Shown piece after piece: positions 36,601 to 44,988 of a stretch of DNA of 64,000 nt. Position 1 is the first letter of the stretch; the number at the start of each line of letters is the position of its first letter. Source of the DNA: Microvirga mediterraneensis (lineage in GTDB: Bacteria; Pseudomonadota; Alphaproteobacteria; Rhizobiales; Beijerinckiaceae); assembly GCF_013520865.1 (NCBI RefSeq), contig NZ_JACDXJ010000001.1, forward strand, positions 3,953,501 to 4,017,500. Direction: 5' to 3'. The notes beneath the pieces are model-generated. The model saw only the letters and a list, made by a program, of their open reading frames with translations, made no database searches and had not been told where the DNA came from. A program made the position numbers and the translations under genes.

Positions 36601-37929
36601 AGGGACATCTGCAATCTCATGCTTATATGGAGACTTCTGCAATTGGCCCGAAGCAAGCGAGCTCTGCTTCCGAGAGCGTAGAAATGCTATACGCGCAGGG
36701 ATGCGGTGAGGCGTCATCGCCCACCATACTGCCTTTGCACCTCGACGTAACAGGTTCCGAAGCGGAAGCCTTTGCAGGACGCTGCGAAGAGGGTTAAATG
36801 CGCGCCATAGTGTGCTCTGCTGAACCTCGGCCAGCGCCTTCCGCGCAAGCATCTCTCTCTTGTTGGTACGGTTTATCTCTCGCTTCAGTTTTGCCACACG
36901 GGCACTGTGCTGAGCGGCGGCTGCGGCCAACTGTGCGGCACTGTCAAGGGCAACATTGGACATTGTCGCGTGCAACTGAGAGATCGCACTGCGCAACTCC
37001 TCACCTTCGTTGCGCAGCTTCTCACCTTCGCTACGCAGCTTCTCACCTTCGCTACGCAGCTCCGCGACCTCTATACTCAGTGCATTCTTCTGATGCAGTT
37101 CTTCGTGCAAAGCTTGTTCAAGACTCCGCCCGCGCTCCGATGCCTGGCGTGCGGTATAGGCCTCTACCCAACGCGCACCCAACTCGCTGAAACGTTCCCG
37201 AACTTTTGCAGAATCGTCTGCTGTGAGCCCCACTAGGGCCGTTACCGACCCGGGAGGCTCAGTCCCAACGACAAGAACTCCGAGTCCGTGGCAGTGGAAA
37301 AATTCAAAACCGGCGTAATCTTTCCGCAACTCTTCCCAAAGGCGCCAAACTCCGAAGCCTCGCTCCCGGACGTTTATGTCATGAAATAGGATAACTCCCC
37401 GCTTCGACATCTTCGGGAGCCAAGTTTCAAAATCGTGCTTTACAGCTTCGTACGTATGCAGTCCGTCAATATGCAGGAGGTCGATTGAGGCATCCGCAAA
37501 GTACTGCAACGCATCGTCGAAAGTGGATCTGATAAGTCTTGAGAAAGAGCTATATCGCGCAGCATTGACGCTGTTCAGTTCCTCAAAGACCTGTTCACCA
37601 TACTGTCCAGCATGCTCGTCACCCATCCAAGTATCAATCGCGAAGCACCGGGTCCCTAGCCCTTCACGAAGGACTGCCTCACAGAATGCTCCGTAGGATA
37701 CGCCCGCGTGCGTTCCCAATTCCACGATCGTTCGAGGGCGTGCCGATTTAGTCAGCCAATGAGCGAAAGGAACGTGCCCCCACCAGGCGCTAACAGCTCC
37801 GGCCCGAGATGATGGCCAGAAAACGACATCGAGCTCCGGAGCGAGGAGCGAGCCGATAGTACCGTCTTTAGAGCTTCTGGGACCCTGGCTATCAACTTCT
37901 CGATCCGCGACAGGAAGGTTCGGGAGCAT
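33622..37929 (-). CDS. Giant methyltransferase / RgpF-like / WsaF-like glycosyltransferase (1435 aa)
   Basis: Probable rhamnan-type polymer enzyme. Residues about 60-230 form a SAM methyltransferase-like domain (TIVELGTHAGVSYGAF, LLHIDGLHTYE from about 151, GVILFHDINVRERG). A coiled coil spans about 260-375 and includes a sevenfold-spaced SEGEKLR repeat. The linker AKAVWWAMTPHRIPAR is at about 397-412. Two RgpF (rhamnan synthesis F) regions follow, one from about 469 (VVILVCYC, ENLGYDFGAWR) and one at about 780-1010 (NRGRDVAPFL, HLHTKKSPH). The C-terminal GT4 domain (about 1090-1430) has the WsaF-like LIQDYEPGFYAWS and SPHPSYPPLEMASAG. It ends the minus-strand rmlABC-Wzm/Wzt unit, fitting a role with dTDP-rhamnose. 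Specific linkages are unknown. Confidence 0.88.
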   Translation of the reverse strand: MLPNLPVADREVDSQGPRSSKDGTIGSLLAPELDVVFWPSSRAGAVSAWWGHVPFAHWLTKSARPRTIVELGTHAGVSYGAFCEAVLREGLGTRCFAIDTWMGDEHAGQYGEQVFEELNSVNAARYSSFSRLIRSTFDDALQYFADASIDLLHIDGLHTYEAVKHDFETWLPKMSKRGVILFHDINVRERGFGVWRLWEELRKDYAGFEFFHCHGLGVLVVGTEPPGSVTALVGLTADDSAKVRERFSELGARWVEAYTARQASERGRSLEQALHEELHQKNALSIEVAELRSEGEKLRSEGEKLRNEGEELRSAISQLHATMSNVALDSAAQLAAAAAQHSARVAKLKREINRTNKREMLARKALAEVQQSTLWRAFNPLRSVLQRLPLRNLLRRGAKAVWWAMTPHRIPARIAFLRSRKQSSLASGQLQKSPYKHEIADVPLSREQHSADVEARYRVDRTASVAGQDVVILVCYCPNGRLTRLQRQLACEYNDAGYLVALIANSGCFESHRDLGTSPAAIQIVRENLGYDFGAWRQAVRLIGGVETARSIIFTNDSVIAPRGGIAQLRRQVDSTMADVVFATENTEHRPHLQSYFFCFKEPSKSSAAFRILASIPCYFDKQKLIDNVELTLSERIVEAGLQVKAIYDCEEAKSNRENPTIHNWRTLIRDGYPFLKIQLFTLGLVSISDPDVRDFLGDEIVAMLDEHVRERSSSTESTGSDPNSPAQPSIGIPALFNEYGAQQAFNPPSSRYPSLVLPFLGDNPTKVREPKVLGVIHCFYTDVAEEILREIASLDLQLSLVLTTDTEEKRHDLERLLEALHLSGKAVVCPNRGRDVAPFLIEGKKFIHDAELIFHLHTKKSPHDSRYADWGKYVRDNLLGSKEIVRSIWDLFEDPRVGIVYSDHHREVVGLRNWGYDFDKASALLKRLNVNVSADDLLEFPTSTMFWARKEAIEPLFELGLDYDDFDEELGQVDGTLAHAIERSLLYLVESRGYTHVCAVASNRRAQATGDLMRLSVSDIGYHLSRRSSKILGTSGRRSAFFEAVSEIYPVTTARSNGLKARLNLLLPTAKPEKIYGGVSSALRCAADIMACTTNVDLRIIITSDPVDRDSLTALSSYLRKSCVLVQPDDDVGDVSVVSMAERQFTPLMVRSRDVFLATAWWTADLGFRLLRDQRALFHTNSKLLYLIQDYEPGFYAWSTRQALADATYRNGADTIALINSEELADFLGKRFSFSETYVLPFTLNEKIQAKLRPTQKERIVLAYGRPSVERNAFATVQEAVRQWQAHNPEENCQYKIVLAGEGFNPDLVRELENVSVVGKLSLDEYAELLNRSAIGLSLMISPHPSYPPLEMASAGCVTITNSYESKDLSKRSANIISIDEVTPEAVARALEEAKKRVNLVDITACATVASLECRHPLLDYNALAEMVFPERNQ
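36990..37062 (-). repeat. 21-bp tandem repeat inside the coiled coil
   Basis: About three copies of a 21-bp unit (plus strand form TTCTCACCTTCGCTACGCAG plus one base) lie in frame and encode repeated LRSEGEK heptads. Because the unit is a multiple of 3, slippage would change coiled-coil length by 7 residues without frameshift. Confidence 0.8.
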
Positions 37930-38326
37930 ATATTTCCTTGAAATACGGAGGACTTGAATGCAGGTTTGGATATGGCTTTAAACAATGCCGAGCGTGATTT
38001 CAAGCAAGTAGAGCAGATCGCGTGGGGCGTATCTTGGCCCCGCAAATCTGTTCTGTAAGGGTAGACGATAAGCTCCCGTTCTAATGGGAATTATCTGTTT
38101 GCACTCTCAAGGCGGATCAATCTCCAACAGGGTAAGTTATCTGAGCTATAATTCCAGCCGCACATCGCGTATTAAGATATCGTTATCTTTGGAGGATTGC
38201 CAGTTGAGTATAGAATTTCTGGGGAATGACGTAGAGTATCTATACCCAACTCCTGCGTTCGCTTAATATGCAAGACCCGCTGTGCGAAGCGCGCATTACA
38301 CAGGCTTGAAGCGACGTCTTCGACCC
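37930..38326. other. Intergenic gap upstream of the 1435-residue gene
   Basis: About 400 bp, AT-rich. It separates rfbA from the large glycosyltransferase gene on the same strand and probably contains the promoter of the latter. A plus-strand 60-codon frame (38,084-38,266) has no recognisable product and no clear ribosome binding site. Nothing else was seen. Confidence 0.45.
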
Positions 38327-39223
38327 TCAACGAGACGATGTAGCGATTTGGAGCAAGTACTGTCCATAGGTGCTCTTAGATAGCTTCGTGCCAAGCTCGA
38401 CGAGCTGCTCACGTTCGATCCAACCAGCGTTATACGCGATCTCTTCAGGGCATGCGATCCTGAAACCTTGGCGCTTCTCCAGAGCGCGTACGAACTCGGC
38501 TGCCTCGACTAGGCTGTCCGGCGTCCCGGTATCGAGCCACGCATAGCCGCGTCCCATAAGCTCGACCTGGAGTTGCCCTCTCTCCAGGTAGACACGGTTA
38601 ACATCGGTAATCTCAAGCTCGCCTCGCGAGGAGGGCTTGAGGTTTGCGGCAATATCGACGACTTGGCTGTCGTAGAAGTACAGCCCAGTCACTGCCCAAT
38701 TCGAACGTGGAGCTTTCGGTTTCTCTTCGATGGAGATGGCTCTGCCACTGCTGTCAAACTCCACAACACCGTATCGCTCAGGGTCAGTAACGTGATAGGC
38801 GAAAACTGAGGCGCCCGAAGGACGGCTGGCAGCCGAACGCAGTAGTTCTGTCAGGCCGTGGCCATAGTACACGTTGTCACCGAGAACGAGAACAGAGGGA
38901 CCACCCGCGACGAAGTCCGCTCCGATGATGTAAGCTTGGGCAAGCCCTTCTGGCTTGGGCTGTTCTGCATAAGAGAGACGGATTCCCCATTGGTCACCGC
39001 TTCCCAGGAGCAGCTTAAAGCGCGGCAGATCCTCGGGCGTCGAAATAATCAGGATGTCCTTCACACCAGCCAGCATGAGCGTGGTCAGTGGATAATAGAT
39101 CATCGGCTTGTCATAGATCGGAAGCAGTTGCTTCGACGTGACATAGGTCATCGGGTGCAGTCGAGTTCCGCTGCCACCGGCCAGAATAATGCCTTTCATC
39201 GATGTGTCTTGTCCCTTGTTCAT
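38327..39223 (-). CDS. rfbA: Glucose-1-phosphate thymidylyltransferase
   Basis: First step of the dTDP-L-rhamnose pathway. [48 protein letters not shown] and [21 protein letters not shown] are all diagnostic of RmlA/RfbA, and length (298 residues) is normal. The ATG at 39,223 (MNKGQDTS) is preceded by AAGG at a suitable distance; the internal ATG at 39,199 (MKGIIL) is an alternative. In the minus-strand order rfbB, rfbC, rfbA; rfbD is not found nearby. Confidence 0.95.
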   Translation of the reverse strand: MNKGQDTSMKGIILAGGSGTRLHPMTYVTSKQLLPIYDKPMIYYPLTTLMLAGVKDILIISTPEDLPRFKLLLGSGDQWGIRLSYAEQPKPEGLAQAYIIGADFVAGGPSVLVLGDNVYYGHGLTELLRSAASRPSGASVFAYHVTDPERYGVVEFDSSGRAISIEEKPKAPRSNWAVTGLYFYDSQVVDIAANLKPSSRGELEITDVNRVYLERGQLQVELMGRGYAWLDTGTPDSLVEAAEFVRALEKRQGFRIACPEEIAYNAGWIEREQLVELGTKLSKSTYGQYLLQIATSSR

Positions 39224-39260
39224 GAATTGAACCTTGTACAGATCTGCGGCTCAAGCAGGC

Positions 39261-39842
39261 TTACGAGAAGTAACTTGGCAACTCCGCCAAGATCGGCTGT
39301 CGACGATCCTTATCGGAAATCGTTGCCTGCTCGGATGCAACTGGCCAAGCTATGGCCAAAACAGGATCGCTCCAGAGAACTCCATGATCATTAGCAGCGG
39401 AGTAGAAGTTAGAAACCTTGTACTGGATTTCGGTGTTTGGTTCGAGAGTACAGAATCCGTGCGCAAACCCAATCGGAATGAGGAGCTGACGTCCATTCTC
39501 GGCCGATAGTTCAACAGCCACGTGCTTCCCGTAAGTCGGAGACGATGTGCGAATATCAACAGCCACATCTAGAATGCGCCCTCGAACGACGCGGATCAGT
39601 TTGTCTTGAGCGAATGGAGCGCTCTGGAAGTGCAGGCCGCGCACTGTGCCAACTGCAGCCGACATTGAATGGTTGTCCTGCACGAAGTCGATCGTGATGC
39701 CGGCCTCTGCAAAACGCTGCCTATTGTAGGTTTCCGAGAAAAATCCGCGATGGTCGCCGAAACGATCAGGCGTAATTATTTTCACGTCGGGGATCGCGGT
39801 CGGCTCCACTGTTAACACGTCGTATCTCTCCTCAAACACCAT
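39261..39842 (-). CDS. rfbC: dTDP-4-dehydrorhamnose 3,5-epimerase
   Basis: Inverts C3 and C5 of dTDP-4-keto-6-deoxyglucose to the L-lyxo form. DRFGDHRGFFSETYN, VQDNHSMSAAVGTVRGLHFQ (catalytic His in RGLHFQ), DKLIRVVRGRILDVAVDIR, GFAHGFCTLEPNTEIQYK and the NDHGVLWSDP segment are textbook RmlC. 193 residues. Lies between rfbB (44 bp upstream) and rfbA (37 bp downstream). Confidence 0.96.
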   Translation of the reverse strand: MVFEERYDVLTVEPTAIPDVKIITPDRFGDHRGFFSETYNRQRFAEAGITIDFVQDNHSMSAAVGTVRGLHFQSAPFAQDKLIRVVRGRILDVAVDIRTSSPTYGKHVAVELSAENGRQLLIPIGFAHGFCTLEPNTEIQYKVSNFYSAANDHGVLWSDPVLAIAWPVASEQATISDKDRRQPILAELPSYFS

Positions 39843-39886
39843 GGCGCCAGGATCCAGCGCCGTACACTTCAGAACGGCAGAGGACC

Positions 39887-40948
39887 CTAGACGGCCGCTC
39901 CCAGCCGTTCACCCCGATACACTCCCGAGCGAATACGTTCCCACCAGGCTTGATTATCAAGATACCACGCGACGGTTTTCCTCAAACCGCTCTCGAAGGT
40001 CTCGGCCGGGCGCCATCCCAGTTCGCGCTCAATCTTGCTGGCGTCGATGGCATAGCGCAAATCGTGGCCGGGCCGATCGGTCACATAAGAGATGAGCTTT
40101 TCTCGCGGTCCAATCGCATCGCTCGGCGCCATCTCATCGGTAAGGTGACAGATGGAGCGAACGACATCAATGTTCGTGCGCTCGTTCCAACCGCCGATGT
40201 TGTAGTTCTCGCCCACCCTACCCTTCTCGGCCACGAGGATCAGAGCCTCAGCGTGGTCCTCGACGTAAAGCCAGTCGCGCACGTTCTCGCCCTTGCCGTA
40301 AACCGGCAGAGGCTTTCCCTCGAGCGCGTTCAGGATCATGAGGGGAATGAGCTTTTCGGGGAAATGATATGGGCCGTAGTTGTTGGAGCAGTTGGTGATT
40401 AGCGTCGGCAGGCCATAGGTGTGGTGCCAGGCGCGCACGAAATGATCCGATGCAGCCTTCGAGGCTGAGTAAGGCGAGTTGGGCTGATACGGATATTCCT
40501 CGTGGAAGAAACCTTCCTCGCCCAAGGAGCCGAAGACCTCATCGGTCGAGATGTGATGGAAACGAAAGGCATCGCGGCGCGCGGCGTCCAGCCTGTTCCA
40601 ATAGGCCAAGGCCGCCTGGAGCAGTGTGAAGGTGCCTACGACGTTGGTCTGTACGAACTCACCTGGGCCGTCGATCGAACGATCAACATGGCTCTCGGCG
40701 GCAAGATGCATGATCACGTCCGGCTGGTACTCGCTGATCACAGCCTGCATCTGTTGGGCGTCAGCGATATCAGCGCGCACGAATCGATAACGATCGCTGC
40801 TTGCGACAGGGTTAAGGGAGTCGAGGTTACCTGCATAGGTAAGCTTGTCGACGACGAGCACCTGATGCGACGTGCCCGAAACAAGCTTGCGAACGACGGC
40901 CGATCCAATGAATCCGGCGCCTCCAGTGACCAAGTATCTCTTTGCCAT
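39887..40948 (-). CDS. rfbB: dTDP-glucose 4,6-dehydratase
   Basis: Makes dTDP-4-keto-6-deoxyglucose. [18 protein letters not shown] gives the NAD loop; [27 protein letters not shown] (catalytic Thr-Asp-Glu), [17 protein letters not shown] and [14 protein letters not shown] are RmlB signatures. The start at 40,948 (MAKRYL) places the Rossmann motif at the N-terminus as usual; an ATG at 40,966 adds six residues, and more distant starts add unrelated sequence. First of the three rml genes on this strand. Confidence 0.95.
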   Translation of the reverse strand: MAKRYLVTGGAGFIGSAVVRKLVSGTSHQVLVVDKLTYAGNLDSLNPVASSDRYRFVRADIADAQQMQAVISEYQPDVIMHLAAESHVDRSIDGPGEFVQTNVVGTFTLLQAALAYWNRLDAARRDAFRFHHISTDEVFGSLGEEGFFHEEYPYQPNSPYSASKAASDHFVRAWHHTYGLPTLITNCSNNYGPYHFPEKLIPLMILNALEGKPLPVYGKGENVRDWLYVEDHAEALILVAEKGRVGENYNIGGWNERTNIDVVRSICHLTDEMAPSDAIGPREKLISYVTDRPGHDLRYAIDASKIERELGWRPAETFESGLRKTVAWYLDNQAWWERIRSGVYRGERLGAAV

Positions 40949-41132
40949 AACGTTGCTCTTGTTCATCCCCTTGCGGAACAAGCCTCGCCACTTGGCCCAG
41001 GCACCCCGCTTCTCGCGTCGTCGGCAGGGTACTACCCTATAATTGAAACATCGTCCACGCCCTCTGGCTTTGACCCGGCTTAGGGGGCAATAAGCCACAT
41101 CTCAAGGAATATCAACTTCAGGTTTCAAGACC

Positions 41133-43154
41133 TTAACTCGGTCGTCCATTCCGCGATGAGTGAGGATTGTGCTCTGCCTTCTTGCGCATCCGCTCCAGCA
41201 TGGGGTGCCTCTCCACTTGCCGGTAGGCCACCAAGATCTTGTCCGTACCGTGGAGCTCCCGCAGACGTTTCCAGGCTTCAGCCATGTGGACCACCCGCTT
41301 CTCCTCATCGATGCTCCGCGACTTGCGATGGTAGACGAAGGTGTTGGTCGCAACGGAAAGTTCAAATCCAGCAGCCAGGGCTCGGAAACAGTAGTCGTTT
41401 TCCTCACCGTAGAAGAGCTTGAAGTTCTCATCGTCGAAGAAGCCGATGGATTCGATGACCTCCTTCTTGATGCCGAAGCAGAAGCCATGGATCAGCGGTA
41501 CGCGGGGCGCGAGATCGGCATCGCTCCAAGTCTCGCAGGCCAGATCGAGATCGGAGGGTGACATTCCTGGCGGCAACAGGTTGATTGCCGTGTTCTTACC
41601 CTTCGGCTTGATCTGGGGAATGGATTGTGCCCCTGCGGCATTCGAAAGCGGCCCAACGATGCCGATCCTTGGGCTTCTGTTAGCCACCTCGAGAAGCTTC
41701 AGAGCCCAGTTGGGGCTGACAATGGTGTCACTGTTCAGGAGAATGCGAAAATCCGCGGTTCCGGCGGCAAGGCCCCGGTTTGCCGATCGCGTATAGCCCA
41801 GGTTCTGGTTGTTGTTGAGTAGGATGACCGACTCCCTGCCCTCAACGAACTCACGCAAATAGGACGACGTCTCCTCATCGGAACAATCATTGACGATGAA
41901 GATCCTGTGACTGGGCAGCAGGCACGCCCAAGCGGACTCGAGGCAGAGGCGGACATCTTCCAACGCGTTATGAACGCATACGACAACGTCGATAGGAACC
42001 TCGGCCAAGGACTGAAGCCGCTGGTTCTTCACTTCGGCAAAAGAGCGGTTCGCCAGGGGATCTGCAAGCGTGCCCAATTTCAGGAGCCCTTCCGGGACCA
42101 TCAAGGCCTGTGCGAAGCTGTGCCGAAAATATCGGAAATCCTCGTGATCCCTCACCGAGGCTCCCTGCGGCAGCACCGAAACAATGTCGAGATCGGGACA
42201 GCGATAACTCACCCACGCCAGACCAAGCTGATCCCGACGACTGTACCGTTCAATCTGTTGCCACCATAGGTGAAGAGCGGCGGAGGTTTCCTGTCTATTC
42301 AGCGGAACGATCATGAAGCCGGTTTCGAACAGAGGCTGCTTGAGGGGCAATCCAGCCTTTCTGTATTCCTCGACCTGCCTGTCGATGAGCTTCGCGGCAT
42401 CCTTGTTGAGGCGCTTGCAGGCTTCAGCCTCGTCGTAAAAGCATGCGCGATGCGGATGAGCGATGAGGCCGAGATGGGCATCCTTGCCCGCAACCAGTCC
42501 GATGTAGCGATGAATATCGCCCTTCAGGATGATGTTGGCGTCGAGCCAAATGGCAACCTCATGACCTGGGAACAGCTCATGCGGGTGGGTCTTAACCCAG
42601 CGGGCAATCCGCGTCGGATCGGGATGATAGAACGGTGAGGCGCGCATCTGCCAGACGCCATAACCATTCCGCGGCCGATCCGTGAAGCACACATAATCGA
42701 CATCGGGATCGATGCGCTCCGGGAGGAGCAGGTTATCGTATTCTCCGAAAATCGCCGTGTAGAGAACAATCTTCCGCCCGCCTGCTACGGACTTTCCATA
42801 GGCGGAAATCTGCTCCACTAAGTCGTCTCGGACCTCCCAGCGATTGTCGAACAAAACCCGCACAGTTCGTTTCGGCAATATGACGACCAAAACATCCCTG
42901 GATCGGTCTATAGTACGTCGAACCAGGGCGGCTACGCCGGGAAGGCCGCGTGCCAAGGTGCGCAATGGACGCGTTACCATCCAGGATAAGGATCCACGGA
43001 GTCCCTTGATCTCGGCTTGCAAGCGACTGATGGTCGCTTGAAGTTCAGTGATTTCCTCCCTTTGCCGCTCCAGTTGCTCATGCAGCGAGGCAGCATTCCC
43101 TCCTCCACCAGTATCGGCTTCCTGAGATGATGAATGCAGGGTGTCTTGGGTCAT
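41133..43154 (-). CDS. DUF616 / GT2 two-domain glycosyltransferase (673 aa)
   Basis: Begins with a coiled coil (about 22-55: ERQREEITELQATISRLQ). A DUF616-type glycosyltransferase-like domain follows (about 115-375): GGRKIVLYTAIFGEYD, DYVCFTDRP, VAIWLDANIIL and LFETGFMIVPLNR. A GT2 domain runs from I388 (DVVVCVHNALEDVRL) with IFIVNDCSDEETSS, the metal-site FRILLNSDTIV and LFYGEENDYCFRA. It lies between the ABC exporter genes and rfbB, so it probably helps build the exported polymer. DUF616 enzymes are poorly characterised; donor and acceptor are unknown. Confidence 0.87.
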   Translation of the reverse strand: MTQDTLHSSSQEADTGGGGNAASLHEQLERQREEITELQATISRLQAEIKGLRGSLSWMVTRPLRTLARGLPGVAALVRRTIDRSRDVLVVILPKRTVRVLFDNRWEVRDDLVEQISAYGKSVAGGRKIVLYTAIFGEYDNLLLPERIDPDVDYVCFTDRPRNGYGVWQMRASPFYHPDPTRIARWVKTHPHELFPGHEVAIWLDANIILKGDIHRYIGLVAGKDAHLGLIAHPHRACFYDEAEACKRLNKDAAKLIDRQVEEYRKAGLPLKQPLFETGFMIVPLNRQETSAALHLWWQQIERYSRRDQLGLAWVSYRCPDLDIVSVLPQGASVRDHEDFRYFRHSFAQALMVPEGLLKLGTLADPLANRSFAEVKNQRLQSLAEVPIDVVVCVHNALEDVRLCLESAWACLLPSHRIFIVNDCSDEETSSYLREFVEGRESVILLNNNQNLGYTRSANRGLAAGTADFRILLNSDTIVSPNWALKLLEVANRSPRIGIVGPLSNAAGAQSIPQIKPKGKNTAINLLPPGMSPSDLDLACETWSDADLAPRVPLIHGFCFGIKKEVIESIGFFDDENFKLFYGEENDYCFRALAAGFELSVATNTFVYHRKSRSIDEEKRVVHMAEAWKRLRELHGTDKILVAYRQVERHPMLERMRKKAEHNPHSSRNGRPS

Positions 43155-43284
43155 TTATCCAGGCCCTTACCGCTCAGTGTTCAAAAGCGGAAAGAGGCAA
43201 GGCTGAGCCTGCTGCACCAGATACGAGTGAAACTCTCGCATCAGGTCACCCGCCTTCATCCGACCGCCTTCCAGCATAGCGGGA

Positions 43285-44052
43285 TCATCCATGGCTGGGG
43301 TCGACACCCGCAGAGGCGGAATAGGTTTCGATCACCTCCTCAAGATCTCCGAATGCTTTGATGCGACCATGCTCCAGGAGAACTGCTTTATTGCAGAGGT
43401 CCCGCAGAATCTGGTTGGAGTGCGAAGCCAGGACAAGAAGCTTGGATTCCCGCGCGAAGCTCTCCAATTTCTCGTTGGCTTTTCTCAGGAAGCGAGCATC
43501 GCCGGTTGCCACGGCCTCGTCCAGTAGCAGGATGTCCGTCTCGACATGGGTTGAGATCGCAAAAGCCAAGCGCGCCCGCATGCCGGAGGAGTAGGTGCGC
43601 ATGGGCAGGTCGAGAAACTCTCCGAGTTCGCTGAACTCAGAAATGGCATCGGCCTTTTTCTTCAGCTCTGCCTTGCTCATCCCCAAAAAGAGGCCGCGAA
43701 TGAAGATGTTGTCGTAACCGGTCGAATCCATATCCATGCCGAAGCCGAGATTTAGCAAAGGCGCAACGCGTCCCTGAATCGTTACTCGTCCATGGGTAGG
43801 TATAAAAAGCTTGGCCATCACGCGCAGAAGTGTGGTCTTGCCCGCCCCATTGTGACCCAGCAGGGCCAATCGGTCGCCTGCTCCCAAACTGAGCGACACC
43901 CGATCGAGGGCACGCACCACCATATGCCCCGACTGTCCTGACGACAGTTGCCCGCCGATGGGCTTTTCCTCCTTAGATGAGCGTCTCCTGTCGGACTTCC
44001 AGGCCTGAACCGGGAATTCCATCGTCACATTTTCTAGGTTGATTAGCGCCAT
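43285..44052 (-). CDS. wzt: Polysaccharide ABC exporter ATPase (Wzt/KpsT family)
   Basis: Energises export of a finished glycan through the inner membrane. Walker A LGHNGAGKTT is at residues 65-74; PLLNLGFGMDMDSTGYDNIFIR is the typical Wzt/KpsT block, followed by the ABC signature YSSGMRARLAFA and Walker B DILLLDEAVATGD. At 255 residues it lacks the extra C-terminal carbohydrate-binding domain of long Wzt proteins, so it belongs to the short type that does not read a terminal modification. Nine bases separate it from the permease gene. Confidence 0.93.
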   Translation of the reverse strand: MALINLENVTMEFPVQAWKSDRRRSSKEEKPIGGQLSSGQSGHMVVRALDRVSLSLGAGDRLALLGHNGAGKTTLLRVMAKLFIPTHGRVTIQGRVAPLLNLGFGMDMDSTGYDNIFIRGLFLGMSKAELKKKADAISEFSELGEFLDLPMRTYSSGMRARLAFAISTHVETDILLLDEAVATGDARFLRKANEKLESFARESKLLVLASHSNQILRDLCNKAVLLEHGRIKAFGDLEEVIETYSASAGVDPSHG

Positions 44053-44061
44053 ATTTCGACC

Positions 44062-44946
44062 TCAAACCCAGAAGGCAATCCGCTGCCGCCAATGGGCATA
44101 AATCGGCAAAGTGATACCCCAGCCAACCGCTGTAATCCCGATAGCGACGATCCAGATCAGAGACGTCGGCGCCTGCCCTAAGAGGGGCGTACGCATAAGC
44201 TCGATAAAATAATAGAAGGGGTTGAAGTCTACGAAAATCCTTCGGATTCCGCTAACGCTGTCTGGGTACCAGAGGATTGGTGTTACGAAAAATCCGAGAC
44301 GCATCGCATTCGGGATCAGCTGACCGAAGTCTCTATAGCGCACGTTGATAAGGCCCAGCAGAAGGCCTACCCAGATCCCATTGACCAACACGAGTGCCAG
44401 AGCCGGCAATACGAGAAGAATGTTCGGAAATGGTGAGACTTGGTAGAGGATAAGGACCGCGACATAAACAAGTGAGTTGTAGCCAAGGATGATCAGGTTT
44501 TTCCAGAGAAGCTTATAGACATAAACTGTTCCCGGGACGGCGATTTCCCTAATGGCGGCGGCGTTGCTCACGAAGGCATCCTTACCCTCGCTCACCAACG
44601 CCTGCAGCAACGTCCAGATCATGTAACCTGCAACGAGATGAGGAATATAGTCGGACATTGGCCGTTCCATGATCCCGCCGTACAAGCCACCGATGCAGAT
44701 CGCGACGAAAGCCAGGCTGAGCGTGTTCCAGAACGGCCCGATCTCCGAACGACGGTGGCGCATCTGGACCTCACGCCAACCTAGCGTCATCCAAAGTTCG
44801 CGCCAACGCCAACCATCTCGAACCTCGCGCAGTACCTCCAGCACTTGCGAACCGACCGTTCTCGACTTCGCTTCCTTGAATCCGTTGTCCGCGCTGGGGC
44901 TATCAACCTGCAACACCAAACGTCTTCTCCTTGCGCCCGCTTTCAA
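44062..44946 (-). CDS. wzm: Polysaccharide ABC exporter permease (Wzm/KpsM family)
   Basis: Membrane half of the exporter, 294 residues with six predicted helices. A cytosolic N-terminus of about 60 residues contains WRELWMTLGWREVQMRHRRSE, the amphipathic element typical of ABC-2 polysaccharide permeases, followed by IGPFWNTLSLAFVAICIG. The C-terminal INVRYRDFGQLIPNAMRLGFFVTPILW motif is diagnostic. Upstream of the ATPase gene in the same operon. Confidence 0.93.
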   Translation of the reverse strand: MKAGARRRRLVLQVDSPSADNGFKEAKSRTVGSQVLEVLREVRDGWRWRELWMTLGWREVQMRHRRSEIGPFWNTLSLAFVAICIGGLYGGIMERPMSDYIPHLVAGYMIWTLLQALVSEGKDAFVSNAAAIREIAVPGTVYVYKLLWKNLIILGYNSLVYVAVLILYQVSPFPNILLVLPALALVLVNGIWVGLLLGLINVRYRDFGQLIPNAMRLGFFVTPILWYPDSVSGIRRIFVDFNPFYYFIELMRTPLLGQAPTSLIWIVAIGITAVGWGITLPIYAHWRQRIAFWV

Positions 44947-44988
44947 CGATCAGGCAATGGTACAATTTCAGGATTCCGCACCTGCGGC

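Noticed and set aside
36990..37062. Short direct repeats considered as a CRISPR array
   Set aside because: The 21-bp units are contiguous without spacers and in frame inside a coiled-coil coding region.
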